A model generated the notes under the pieces. That model was not told the DNA's origin and did no database searches. It saw only the letters and a list, made by a program, of their open reading frames with translations. From NCBI GenBank assembly GCA_964573995.1, contig CAZNLH010000009.1, forward strand, positions 17,730 through 81,729: DNA of 64,000 nucleotides. Reading direction: 5' to 3'. This DNA is from CAZNLH01 sp964573995 (GTDB lineage: Bacteria > Gemmatimonadota > CAZMKB01 > CAZNLH01). Made by a program: the position numbers and the translations under genes. Positions 42,890 to 51,520 of the stretch are shown here, piece by piece. The stretch's first letter is position 1. Every line of letters begins with the position of its first letter.

Positions 42890-43602
42890 ACCCCGTAGAC
42901 CGCACCACCGGTGAAGGGATTCTTCAAGGTTGTTTTACTCGATGCCAATAGAGCCCCGGACGCGCAACCGTAGACAGCCGCCCAGAATTTTTACCCGTCC
43001 CCTGCGGATTTTTTCCCATTCTACGCCCCATGCCGCCTTCAATGGCGCTCGTGATGCAGGCCAGGTGTTATTGCCATCGATATAATCTATTGGCCGGATG
43101 TACGTTACGGGGCCCCTGGAAGACCGGGAAGGGATGGGTCGAACTCGTTTTCATGGCATGAGATATTCCCATTAAAGCCCTCGTTTTACACGGCTAGTCA
43201 CAAAAAATGGCCTAAACTGATTGTCATGCATAGAGATATAATGATGATCACCGATTTCCTCGTGTATCTATGGATTTTCGACTTTTTACTCGGCGCCCAA
43301 GATCTCTGGATGCGGCTTAACCTTCACTTTTTCAATATGTTACGTGCGGTCTGATCCACGGACGACCGCTAATAGTGGGTCCCGTTGGGGGTCAACAATT
43401 GACCCACTTTTATCTTCCTCAACTCCTCCCGGGTCTACCCAGCCCTTGAGCCTCTTCACCGCGCCTGCCGAAGTGCGATCCCCGGAATGTCTACTTCCTG
43501 CCGGTAAAGACATCGAGGCCGAAGAGGTTTCGCTCACCCTTGCCCAACCCATTGCCTGGCGTTAAACTTCGGCTTACAATTGTAAGCCGGAGATAGGGTC
43601 CA
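42890..43602. other. Intergenic region upstream of the Nramp gene
   Basis: About 710 bases with no recognisable gene. A 7-bp hairpin GGGTCAA/TTGACCC (43389-43405) with a CAA loop is followed by CACTTTT and may terminate transcription. A perfect 20-bp palindrome is at 43570-43589. Short ORFs on both strands (for example 43340-43565) have no ribosome site or family match. Confidence 0.5.
43570..43589. promoter_or_regulatory. Perfect 20-bp palindrome upstream of the Nramp gene (candidate operator)
   Basis: CGGCTTACAATTGTAAGCCG is its own reverse complement over all 20 bases. It lies 14-71 bases before the possible start codons of the metal transporter, where a metal-responsive or redox repressor would bind. 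The identity of the regulator is unknown. Confidence 0.6.
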
Positions 43603-44925
43603 TTGGAAGACCATGAGAGAGATCCAGCGGAAGGACACGGTGCCGAAGGACGGGCGGACATGCCCGGACCTGGCTTGAAGTTCCCCGTCCAAAGTCTTAC
43701 GCAGCACCTGCTCAAGAGGGAATTTCTGAGGTACCTGGGCCCAGGTTTCCTCATCACGGTCGGCTTCATCGATCCCGGTAATTGGGCGACGAACATCGAG
43801 GGCGGCGCACGTTTCAACTACGACCTACTATGGGTGATCACCCTGAGCACGTTGATCCTGATCCTGCTCCAGCGGCTGTCCGCCCGGATAGGGATCATCA
43901 CCGGGAGGTCCCTGGCGGCGAACACCCGGGCCTTCTTCCCGCGATGGACGGCCAACGTCCTCGGCCTCTCCATCTTCGGCGCCTGCGTGGCGACCGACGT
44001 AGCCGAACTCCTGGGGGGCGCGCTCGGGTTCTATCTCCTCTTTGGGATCCCCCTCTGGCTGGGCGCCGCGCTCACGGTGATCCTGGAGATCTACGCGATC
44101 ATCGGCCAGAGGTACCACAGCCTCGAGAGGATGATCATGGGCTTCCTGGCCGTAATCGCCCTCTGCTACGTGATCGAACTCTTCATAGTGCACCCCGATT
44201 GGAGCACTGCCCTGGCCGGTGCATTCATCCCAAGGTTGGGCGGGAACACCATACTCATCGCCATGGGGATCCTGGGAGCGGTCGTCATGCCGCACAACAT
44301 CTACCTCCACTCCAACGTAATCCAGAGCCGCGACTGGAAGGGGGACGAGGAGCGCAAGAGGAGGTTGATCCGCTTTCAAGACCTCGATACGACCGTCGCG
44401 ATGTTCATGGGGTGGCTCGTGAACTCGGCAATGATCATAGTCGCCGCGGCCGTCTTCTTCCGGAACGGTATCGTGGTGACGAGCATCGAGCAGGCATCGG
44501 CAACGCTCATGCCCCTGGCCGGCACGCTGGCACAACTCCTCTTCGGTATCGCGCTACTCTTCTCTGGGATCGGCTCGTCGATCACCTCGTCGATGGCGGA
44601 GGCGAACGTGATAACGGGCTTCCTCGGAAGGCCGGAGGACCCCAGGAGCCTTCTCTACCGCGTGGGACTCGTGGCCACGGCGGTCCCTGCGCTGCTCGTA
44701 ATCATTGTGGGCATGGACTCCTACCGGGTCCTCATCCTGAGTCAGGTGGCCCTGAGCATCCAACTCCCGTTCACTGTAGTCCCGCTCGTGATCATGGCAG
44801 CCAGCCAGCGCCTAATGGGTAACTTCGCCAGCAGGAGCCTCGAACTCGCCATGGGTATTATCGTATCGGCCGTCATCGTCGCGTTGAATATCTTCCTCCT
44901 GTTCGAGACCCTGAGCGGAACGTGA
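43603..44925 (+). CDS. Nramp-family divalent metal transporter (MntH-like)
   Basis: A 440-residue transporter with about 11 helices. The metal-binding residues are present: DPGN in TM1 (GFIDPGNWATNIEGG) and the A-x-x-M segment of TM6 (GAVVMPHNIYLHSNVIQ). The Met is the residue that favours Mn2+/Fe2+ over Ca2+/Mg2+. It should import Mn2+ or Fe2+ with protons across the inner membrane. The annotated start is a TTG; the ATG at 43660 (MPGPGLKF) is an equally good start and removes a charged, non-conserved leader. A universal stress protein gene follows immediately and is probably co-transcribed. A palindromic operator lies upstream. Confidence 0.88.
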   Translation: MEDHERDPAEGHGAEGRADMPGPGLKFPVQSLTQHLLKREFLRYLGPGFLITVGFIDPGNWATNIEGGARFNYDLLWVITLSTLILILLQRLSARIGIITGRSLAANTRAFFPRWTANVLGLSIFGACVATDVAELLGGALGFYLLFGIPLWLGAALTVILEIYAIIGQRYHSLERMIMGFLAVIALCYVIELFIVHPDWSTALAGAFIPRLGGNTILIAMGILGAVVMPHNIYLHSNVIQSRDWKGDEERKRRLIRFQDLDTTVAMFMGWLVNSAMIIVAAAVFFRNGIVVTSIEQASATLMPLAGTLAQLLFGIALLFSGIGSSITSSMAEANVITGFLGRPEDPRSLLYRVGLVATAVPALLVIIVGMDSYRVLILSQVALSIQLPFTVVPLVIMAASQRLMGNFASRSLELAMGIIVSAVIVALNIFLLFETLSGT

Positions 44926-44947
44926 AATGACAAGTGGAGATAACACC

Positions 44948-45349
44948 ATGTACGAGACAATACTTGTTCCCCTCGACGGCAGCGAGGCGGATCGCGCCAT
45001 CATCGCCCACCTGGCTGTCCTGGCGAAGATACACGGCTCGAAGGTCCACCTCATCCGCGTGATCCATGCCCACACACGTGACGCCATGAGACACGAAACG
45101 GAGGCGGCTGAGGCGGACCTCCGTGACAAGGCGGGAACGCTGCAGTCGGCCGGCGTCCCGGTCGAGTGGACAATCGAATACGGCGAGCCGGAGCGGGTGA
45201 TCCCGGAGAAGGTCGAGGAAATCGGAGCAGACCTCATCGCCATGGGGACCCACGGACACGGTTGGCTCGTCGACACCCTCTTCGGCAGCGTGGCGAAGGT
45301 GGTGCGCCACAGGGTATCCGTGCCCGTCCTCATGATCCGCTCGAAGTGA
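44948..45349 (+). CDS. Universal stress protein (UspA family)
   Basis: A 133-residue Usp domain starting MYETILVPLDGSEADRAIIAH, with GGAG before the ATG. The ATP-binding signature is present: MGTHGHGWLVDTLFGSVAKVV fits Gx2Gx9G(S/T). It is therefore probably an ATP-binding Usp. It follows Nramp by 22 bases. Nramp-Usp pairs are common and suggest modulation of the transporter or a joint response to metal or redox stress. The downstream neighbour is convergent. Confidence 0.85.
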   Translation: MYETILVPLDGSEADRAIIAHLAVLAKIHGSKVHLIRVIHAHTRDAMRHETEAAEADLRDKAGTLQSAGVPVEWTIEYGEPERVIPEKVEEIGADLIAMGTHGHGWLVDTLFGSVAKVVRHRVSVPVLMIRSK

Positions 45350-45471
45350 ACGTCGCACGGCGCAGGACCAGGCACAGCCCCGGCGTTTCGTCTTCCCTTC
45401 GATCTTCCAGCCGGGCCTGCACCACGACAACCTCTCCATCTAACGAGCACCAAGATAAACTGCGAGAGCGC

Positions 45472-46596
45472 TTACTCCTCGTTTTCCTCGCAACAGGGCT
45501 CTCCGTAGAAGGTCTTCTCCAGCCACTCGACGATCCTGGCAGTCGGCCCGGCATCAATGTCCGCGATCGCCTCCATCTCAGACTCGTGCCCATAACCTGC
45601 CAGGTAGGTGACGTCTACCGTGTGCCCCGAGCCCTCCAGCATATCATGGAAGAGGATCGCCTGGCGGGTCAGGTCGGGGAGATCGTTCTCGGCATAGAGA
45701 AGGTAAAAGGGCGGGGTCTTGACATCCGGCCCGATCCATTCGGCGGGGGAGGCCTCCGAGAGGAGATCCGGATCGCCGAAACCGTCCGGGAACGTCTGCG
45801 TTACGGCCTGGCTCCAGAACACCTGGTTGAGATCGTTCAACTGGTAGGCGCCGCTCATGCTCACCACCCCCTTCATGAAGGGTCTTAGGTCAACGCCGTA
45901 ATCGGGGTGAGTCGCCATGAGGGACACCAGGTGCCCGCCGGCCGAGTGCCCGAACAGCGCGATCCGGTTCACATCTCCCCCGTGCTCCCCGATGTGGTCG
46001 ATCACCCACCGGAATGCCCCCGCGACATCATCCATGTTGTCGGGGTACCAGGCCGCCTTCGTCCGGTAGGGCTCGTTTTCCGGCAGGGTACAAGTCGCCC
46101 TCTCGGGGCAGTACTCGTCTGCCAGGAATACCTGGTCGGAAGTGAGACGATAGTCGACGATCACGGTGACCCATCTCTCCTCCCCCGTGAAGGAGTTGGC
46201 GACGAAGGCGTACCAGTCCGCGTACCCATCGGTCCAGGCTCCGCCGTGCACGAAGACCACAACCGGCTGGTGTTCCAGCATGACTCCGCCCGTGCTCGCG
46301 CGGCACACGGTCAGCCGACGGATCTCGTAACTCTCCTTGTCGGAGTATACCTTGATTCCGCTGTCCGGCCGAATGTCGGTGATGAGAAACGCCGAGTCCC
46401 CGTAGACGAACTCCTCGCGGTGGATCTCGTACTTGGAATGGACGCGGCGAGTCCGCACCCCACCGCGGGAGAAAGCGCCCCCTGTAGCCGGCGCCGGTTC
46501 CCATCCTCGAGAGCCGGCGGTCGGAACCATGGCGGCGATCCCGGGGACCAGGATGGCAAGTCGAAGAAAGCGTCGGATAGAGAAATCTCTGATCAT
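45472..46596 (-). CDS. Exported alpha/beta-hydrolase (carboxylesterase, HSL/BD-FAE-like)
   Basis: The 374-residue product has an N-terminal hydrophobic segment (FLRLAILVPGIAAMV). The catalytic site is complete: oxyanion loop HGGAW (117-121), nucleophile Ser218 in LFGHSAGGH, Asp305 in YAENDLPD, and His337 in GYGHESEM. These are features of hormone-sensitive-lipase-like and feruloyl/acyl esterases (BD-FAE type). It should hydrolyse esters in the periplasm or outside. The C-terminus is acidic with a Cys pair (CCEENEE). The gene stands alone, and a hairpin-rich, REP-like segment lies just upstream. Confidence 0.8.
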   Translation of the reverse strand: MIRDFSIRRFLRLAILVPGIAAMVPTAGSRGWEPAPATGGAFSRGGVRTRRVHSKYEIHREEFVYGDSAFLITDIRPDSGIKVYSDKESYEIRRLTVCRASTGGVMLEHQPVVVFVHGGAWTDGYADWYAFVANSFTGEERWVTVIVDYRLTSDQVFLADEYCPERATCTLPENEPYRTKAAWYPDNMDDVAGAFRWVIDHIGEHGGDVNRIALFGHSAGGHLVSLMATHPDYGVDLRPFMKGVVSMSGAYQLNDLNQVFWSQAVTQTFPDGFGDPDLLSEASPAEWIGPDVKTPPFYLLYAENDLPDLTRQAILFHDMLEGSGHTVDVTYLAGYGHESEMEAIADIDAGPTARIVEWLEKTFYGEPCCEENEE

Positions 46597-46651
46597 GGCA
46601 CACCCCCCTATGTCATTGTGGACATGGAAGAACTATAGCAAATCGTATACC

Positions 46652-46704
46652 AGACATAATGTCTAAAAAGGGACGGGAATCCTATTTCAATAGGTGACTG
46701 TCCC
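46652..46704. repeat. Palindrome plus imperfect hairpin, REP-like element
   Basis: AGACATAATGTCT (46652-46664) is a palindrome around a central A, and immediately after it GGGAC (46670-46674) pairs with GTCCC (46700-46704). Inner CCTAT (46681-46685) and ATAGG (46690-46694) form the tip with a TTCA loop, and AAAA/TTTT-like flanks extend the stem. The shape and the GGGAC ends recall REP elements mobilised by Y1-type transposases. No second copy is visible in this window, so the repeat nature is not shown. Confidence 0.4.
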
Positions 46705-46712
46705 TTGTTTCC

Positions 46713-46741
46713 TTGACAGCCTTTCTTACTCGGCCTATCAT
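46713..46741 (+). promoter_or_regulatory. Sigma-70 promoter of the ABC-2 exporter operon
   Basis: TTGACA (46713-46718), a 17-base spacer, and TATCAT (46736-46741). It is 62-95 bases upstream of the possible start codons of the ATPase gene. Confidence 0.7.
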
Positions 46742-46802
46742 CTTGATCTGAAGAGATAGAAACAGGCGGGCGCTAAAGCCCGTAAAGCACACAACACAGC
46801 GA

Positions 46803-47831
46803 GTGAGCACCGGTGATCAAGGGCCTGCAGCCGATATGATCGAAGTCAGCGAACTATCCAAGACCTTCTACGTCCACCGCAAGGAGCCCGGCCTCATGGG
46901 CTCACTCAGGTCCCTCTTCGTGCGTGAGCGGTTCGCCAAGCACGCGGTCCGGTCCGTATCCTTCAGAGTGGAAGAGGGCGAGATCGTCGGGCTCGTGGGG
47001 GCAAACGGCGCCGGAAAGACTACCCTGGTCAAGATGCTCTCCGGGATAATCCACCCGACATCGGGCGAGGCCCGAGTGCTGGGCTACGTCCCGTGGGAGC
47101 GAGACAACCGCTTCCGGCGGCGGATCGCGCTCATCATGGGGCAGAAGGCCCAACTATGGTGGGACCTTCCGGCAGAGGACTGCTTCCTCCTGCTGCGGGA
47201 GATCTACCGCATTCCTGAAAGAGAGTACCGGGAGACCCTCGACTACCTCGCCGGGGTACTCGACGTTCGGCGCGAACTCCGGATCCAGATCAGGCGCCTA
47301 TCGCTCGGCGAGCGGATGAAGATGGAACTGATCGCGGCGCTTCTGCACGGGCCACGGGTGGTCTTCCTCGACGAGCCCACGATCGGGCTCGACCTCGCGG
47401 CCCAGAGATCCATACGGGATTTCCTGCTACGGTACCGGCAGGAGAACCGACCGGCAATGATACTCACGAGCCACTACATGGAGGACATCCAGCGCCTATG
47501 CAAGCGGATCCTGATCATCCGCGACGGGGAGATCGTATATGACGGCCCACTGCAGCGGGTCAAGGACCATTACGCGGTGTACAAGGTGATCCGCGCCCAC
47601 CTCCACAAGACAGCCGAGCCGGTCCGGATCGACGAGGACATCCGTGCCCTCGGGGAGGTCATTGAGTGCAACGAGGGGCAGATCTGCCTGCGCGTCAAGC
47701 GGGCCGACGTTCCCGCAGCGTCCGCGCGCATCCTGGAACGATTTTCCGTGGCGGACCTCGTGATCGAGGAGATGGATATCGGGACGATCATCGAGCGGAT
47801 ATTCCGGGAGCGAGGGGCTGTGGTCGCATGA
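46803..47831 (+). CDS. ABC-2 exporter ATP-binding protein
   Basis: A 342-residue ABC ATPase of the COG4586-type. It has Walker A GLVGANGAGKTTLVK, Q-loop region GQKAQLWWDLPAE, signature RLSLGERMKMEL, Walker B VVFLDEPTIGLD and H-loop TSHYMEDI. A C-terminal extension of about 100 residues is typical of this branch (the uncharacterised viologen/lantibiotic exporter-like group). The first codon shown is GTG; MIEVSELSK at 46836 is an alternative start. Two permease genes follow with overlaps, so the exporter is an ATPase plus a heterodimer of six-helix subunits. The exported compound is unknown. Confidence 0.86.
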   Translation: MSTGDQGPAADMIEVSELSKTFYVHRKEPGLMGSLRSLFVRERFAKHAVRSVSFRVEEGEIVGLVGANGAGKTTLVKMLSGIIHPTSGEARVLGYVPWERDNRFRRRIALIMGQKAQLWWDLPAEDCFLLLREIYRIPEREYRETLDYLAGVLDVRRELRIQIRRLSLGERMKMELIAALLHGPRVVFLDEPTIGLDLAAQRSIRDFLLRYRQENRPAMILTSHYMEDIQRLCKRILIIRDGEIVYDGPLQRVKDHYAVYKVIRAHLHKTAEPVRIDEDIRALGEVIECNEGQICLRVKRADVPAASARILERFSVADLVIEEMDIGTIIERIFRERGAVVA

Positions 47832-48640
47832 GGCCCCACCTCTTCTGGAAGATCACGAGCCTCGAGTCTCGCACGAGGATGAGTTACCGGGTCGACTTCT
47901 GGATCAATGTCGCGGTCGGCTTCATCGTGGAGTTCGGCATCGCCTGGTACCTGTGGCAGGCGATCTTCGCCCAGTCCGGGAGCGATAAGATCGGCGGATA
48001 CACCTTCAACGGCATGGTAGTGTACTACCTGGCAGTGATACTCGTGGGCAAGCTGGTCCGGACGAACCGGTTCGAGGGCTCCGTCTCGAGCGACATCTAC
48101 GAAGGAAGCCTCAACCGGTACATAATCTTTCCGGCCCCATACTTCCCCTTCAAGTACGCGCAGCACCTCGGCACGCTCATCCCCGCCGCACTGCAGTTCC
48201 TCCTCTTCGGCGGCCTGATGCTCTTCGTCCTCGACCTCCCCACGGAGATGGCGCCCACGCCATCCGGCCTGGCTATGGCATGCGGAGCGATCGCACTCGG
48301 CAACCTACTCTACTTCATCCTCGACTACGTCATCCAGTTGATAGCCTTCTGGGCCGACAACGTCTGGAGCCTCGACGTGGCGAAGTGGTTTGTCGCCTCG
48401 CTCCTGGGAGGATACATGGTACCGCTGAGCGTCTTTCCCGGCTGGCTCAGGGGACCTCTAGAGATGCTCCCCTTCAGGTTCTTCTTCGACTTCCCCGCTC
48501 GGGCACTCACAAACCAACTCGAGCCCGTCGAGTGGGCCGGAGGCATGGCGCTCGGGGCGGCCTGGTGCGTCGCCTTCGCTGTCGCGGCCAGGTCGGTCTG
48601 GAACCGGGGGCGGCTCCGCTACACGGGGGTCGGGATCTGA
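47828..48640 (+). CDS. ABC-2 exporter permease, subunit 1 (COG4587-like)
   Basis: A 270-residue membrane protein with six hydrophobic segments, starting MRPHLFWKITSLESRTRMSYRVDFW. The ATG overlaps the ATPase stop by four bases (ATGA). Features shared with COG4587 are the amphipathic N-terminal segment with Arg/Tyr and FLLFGGLMLFVLDLPTE. It pairs with the next gene to form the membrane channel. Substrate unknown. Confidence 0.82.
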   Translation: MRPHLFWKITSLESRTRMSYRVDFWINVAVGFIVEFGIAWYLWQAIFAQSGSDKIGGYTFNGMVVYYLAVILVGKLVRTNRFEGSVSSDIYEGSLNRYIIFPAPYFPFKYAQHLGTLIPAALQFLLFGGLMLFVLDLPTEMAPTPSGLAMACGAIALGNLLYFILDYVIQLIAFWADNVWSLDVAKWFVASLLGGYMVPLSVFPGWLRGPLEMLPFRFFFDFPARALTNQLEPVEWAGGMALGAAWCVAFAVAARSVWNRGRLRYTGVGI

Positions 48641-49428
48641 TGATAAGATATATTCGCCTGTACGCCTACTTCCTGAGGTTCTCATTCAGCCGGGCGATGG
48701 AGTTCCGGCTCGACTTCTTCTTTCGCGTATGGATGGACGCCCTCTGGTACGCCGTCCACATAGTCTTCTTCACGGTCATCTTCCAGCACACCGGCCTCCT
48801 CGGCGGTTGGAATTACGACCAGGTATTGATCTTCGCCTCCGCGCTGTTCCTGACCGACGCGCTCCAGATGACCGTGATTTCCAACAACATGTGGTGGCTT
48901 CCTATCTTCATCAACCGAGGGGACCTCGACTACTACCTCGTCCGGCCGGTCTCATCCCTATTCTTCCTCAGTCTGCGTGACTTTGCGGCCAACTCCTTCC
49001 TGAACCTGCTTCTCGCGGCCGGGATCGTGGTCTGGGCCCTGGCGAGATACCCGGAACCCTTTGGAGCCGGGACAATCCTCCTCTTCATTGTGCTTCTCCT
49101 GGCGGGGGCTTTCGTCATGTACGTGATGAACATCCTCTTCATCATCCCGACCTTCTGGCTCCAGTCCCGGGCTGGACTGCGAGAACTCGGGTGGTCACTG
49201 GGAAGGTTCGGATCCAGGCCCCACCGAATTTATACGGGATGGGTCCGCCGCATCCTCGTCTCCGTCCTTCCATTCGCCTTCGTCGCCTCCTACCCCGTGA
49301 AGGGACTCCTGGAGGGGATGACACCCATCCTCCTGCTCCACACGTCAGCAGTCGTCCTTGGCGGATTTGCGCTGGTGGTCGTCTTCTGGAGGATGGGGCT
49401 CGGGGCGTATGCCTCGGCGTCTTCCTGA
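48640..49428 (+). CDS. ABC-2 exporter permease, subunit 2 (COG3694-like)
   Basis: A 262-residue partner permease: MIRYIRLYAYFLRFSFSRAMEFRLDFFFRVWMD at the start, VISNNMWWLPIFINRGDLDYYLVRPVSSLF in the middle, and about six helices. The ATG overlaps the previous stop by one base (TGATG). A longer open frame runs upstream to 48280 but lies wholly inside the first permease gene and is rejected. It is the last gene of the three-gene operon. Confidence 0.82.
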   Translation: MIRYIRLYAYFLRFSFSRAMEFRLDFFFRVWMDALWYAVHIVFFTVIFQHTGLLGGWNYDQVLIFASALFLTDALQMTVISNNMWWLPIFINRGDLDYYLVRPVSSLFFLSLRDFAANSFLNLLLAAGIVVWALARYPEPFGAGTILLFIVLLLAGAFVMYVMNILFIIPTFWLQSRAGLRELGWSLGRFGSRPHRIYTGWVRRILVSVLPFAFVASYPVKGLLEGMTPILLLHTSAVVLGGFALVVVFWRMGLGAYASASS

Positions 49429-49481
49429 GTCCCGGCGGCCCGGAGGGAAGCAGGCGATTTGAAAGTATTTCCTCGATATCC

Positions 49482-49509
49482 TTGACATTGGAACCCCCGA
49501 AACTATATA
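49482..49509 (+). promoter_or_regulatory. Promoter of the OsmC-like gene
   Basis: TTGACA (49482-49487), a 16-base spacer, and TATATA (49504-49509). It is about 85 bases upstream of the ATG. Confidence 0.5.
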
Positions 49510-49593
49510 TGACCACATCAATCATGATTCCGCTGGATACAGGAACCTGTGCCGGGAATCTCTGACAATGACCCTCCCCTAAAGGAGAGAAGG

Positions 49594-50154
49594 ATGAACA
49601 CGCAAACCGCCCGCAAGATCAACGGCGTCGACGCCGACATGCTCCGCTCAACGATCGAAGAGGTCGCCAACGACCCCGCAAAAGGTGAGATGAACTGGGG
49701 GGTGACGACATACTGGAAGGGTGGTACACGTACCGACACCCGCGTGACGACAAGCAAGATCGGCGGACTCCTCGTAGACAAGGATTTCACGATCAGGGCC
49801 GATGAACCCCTCGAACTCTGCGGTTCCAATCAGTTCGCAAACCCACAGGAATACCTGATGGCTGCACTCAACTCCTGCGTGGCAGTGGGCTACGTGGCCG
49901 CCTGCTCGCTGGAGGGAATCGAACTCGAAGACCTCAGGATCGAGACCGAAGGTGACATCGACCTTCGCGGTTTCCTGGGACTCGATGAGAACGTAAAGCC
50001 CGGCTACGACAAACTCAAGTACACGGTCCACATCAAGGGCGACGGCTCACAGGAACAGTTCCGGAAGGTGCACGAAATAGTCAATGCCACTTCTCCTAAC
50101 CGCTTCAATATCGCCAACGCAATCAAACTCGACGCGAACCTGGTCATCGAGTGA
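49594..50154 (+). CDS. OsmC-family protein, atypical (second peroxidatic Cys missing)
   Basis: A 186-residue OsmC/Ohr-fold protein starting MNTQTARKING after AGGAGAGAAGG. The first conserved Cys is present in QEYLMAALNSCVAVGYVAACSLEG. The second catalytic Cys (the CP of family members, near the C-terminus) is replaced by ATSPNRFNIANAI. The canonical hydroperoxide-reducing mechanism needs both Cys, so this belongs to a divergent OsmC-like group whose activity is uncertain. It might still act on thiols or bind a ligand. The gene lies upstream of a diiron protein gene. Confidence 0.75.
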   Translation: MNTQTARKINGVDADMLRSTIEEVANDPAKGEMNWGVTTYWKGGTRTDTRVTTSKIGGLLVDKDFTIRADEPLELCGSNQFANPQEYLMAALNSCVAVGYVAACSLEGIELEDLRIETEGDIDLRGFLGLDENVKPGYDKLKYTVHIKGDGSQEQFRKVHEIVNATSPNRFNIANAIKLDANLVIE

Positions 50155-50180
50155 ACCAGCGCTAATTATGCGGGAACATG

Positions 50181-50214
50181 CTCCCTCCGTGGCCATTTCA
50201 TGCCACGGAGGGAG
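50181..50214 (+). terminator. Perfect 13-bp hairpin between the OsmC-like and diiron genes
   Basis: CTCCCTCCGTGGC (50181-50193) pairs with GCCACGGAGGGAG (50202-50214) across an 8-base loop. No T run follows, so it may be an attenuator or mRNA stabiliser as well as a terminator. Confidence 0.5.
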
Positions 50215-50264
50215 AAATCTCAAACGCCAAGAATCCATTATCCCCCCTTAAGGAGGACGAGTAT

Positions 50265-51197
50265 ATGCAAGAGGCAACCCAAGATATCGATACGGAACGC
50301 TACGCGAGATGCATCAACGCATCGAAGCAGGTCCGATGGGATATCGACAAGGATGTCATCCGTGGGCGGGGGCTCGATTTTTCGTCTAAGTTCCTCCCCG
50401 ACGGCCTCTCCCGGGTCAACGAGATCGATTTCCTGGACAGCGAAGAGAGGCGCCTTCTAAGCCGGATCCAGGGCAGGACCTACCTTAACATCTTCGGGCT
50501 GGTCGAACGCTTCATCACCGCCAAGGTCCTGGAACTCTCCAGTCACCACTGGATGGGTGACCAAACGGCCCTCGAATCCCTTGTCAGATTCGGCGACGAG
50601 GAACTGAAACACCAGGAACTCTTCCGCAGGATGGAAGAGATGGCCGCTCACTGCATGCCGGATGGATACCATTTTCTCCCTGATCCGGATGAGGTCGCGA
50701 AGGCAGTCCTCGAGAAATCGACCTGGGCCGTGCTGGCACTGACCCTCCACATCGAACTCTTCACTCAACTTCATTACAGGGAGAGCATCGAGCCGGACCA
50801 CAACCTGTCCGAACTCTTCAAGGATGTCTTCCTGTTCCACTGGAAGGAAGAATCACAGCACGCCATCATGGACGAGTTGGAGTGGACGCGCCTGGACGAG
50901 GCCCTTACACCTGACGAGCGTGATCGTGCGGTAAATGAGTTCATCGAACTCCTCGGAGCGGTAGACGCCATCCTGCAGGATCAGGCGGCCCTGGACGCCG
51001 GGTACTTTCTTGAGATAAACAAGCGGGTTTTCAGCACGAGTGAGCAGGAGGTCATCCGTTCTGTAGTGCTGAAGGCCTACCGTTGGCAGTATATCTTTTA
51101 CGGGGCGCAGCATCCGCGTTTCCAGGTCCTGCTCGGCCGTTTCATAAGCCCCCTCCAGGGGAAGCGGATCAACGATGCCCTGGCGACCATCACGTGA
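50265..51197 (+). CDS. Ferritin-like diiron protein (AurF-type oxygenase-like), function unknown
   Basis: A 310-residue helical protein starting MQEATQDIDTERYARC after AAGGAGG. The likely iron ligands are spread over helices: GDEELKHQELFRR (E..H), HIELFTQLHYRESIE, and WKEESQHAIMDELEW (EExxH). The helix spacing resembles AurF-type p-aminobenzoate N-oxygenases and related diiron proteins more than simple ferritins. No substrate can be assigned. The nearby OsmC-like and metal-transport genes fit an oxidative or metal-stress setting. A 13-bp hairpin lies 51 bases upstream of its start. Confidence 0.65.
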   Translation: MQEATQDIDTERYARCINASKQVRWDIDKDVIRGRGLDFSSKFLPDGLSRVNEIDFLDSEERRLLSRIQGRTYLNIFGLVERFITAKVLELSSHHWMGDQTALESLVRFGDEELKHQELFRRMEEMAAHCMPDGYHFLPDPDEVAKAVLEKSTWAVLALTLHIELFTQLHYRESIEPDHNLSELFKDVFLFHWKEESQHAIMDELEWTRLDEALTPDERDRAVNEFIELLGAVDAILQDQAALDAGYFLEINKRVFSTSEQEVIRSVVLKAYRWQYIFYGAQHPRFQVLLGRFISPLQGKRINDALATIT

Positions 51198-51520
51198 GAC
51201 GTACCGTCCCGGAGAACGAGATACAACACGTGACAAGGGGATGTATCCGGTAAGGAGGCACTTACGACCAATTCCCTTCACCTCTCCCTCTCACGAAGAC
51301 CTGCAAAGGCCGCCACCTCCATGGAAGCGACACCACCGGAATCGCTTGAGCCGGGCCCACGATACTCCTCTCCAAGTACATCCAAATAGACTCATTGCCC
51401 GCTGCCGATCGAAAATCGGTGGAAAGTGCATCTCCATTACTACTTGACAAGACCCTCGCCACGGCACTATCATCAGTCACCGGGTACAGGCATGCCTTGG
51501 CATATTCTCGCGGGTGGCCC

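Noticed and set aside
43340..43565. Small gene or transposase remnant upstream of Nramp
   Set aside because: Short ORFs on both strands lack ribosome sites and recognisable motifs; no terminal repeats could be defined.
43782..44822. 346-codon ORF overlapping the Nramp gene in another frame
   Set aside because: Its sequence is Arg/His/Pro-rich, whereas the Nramp frame has all helices and metal motifs.
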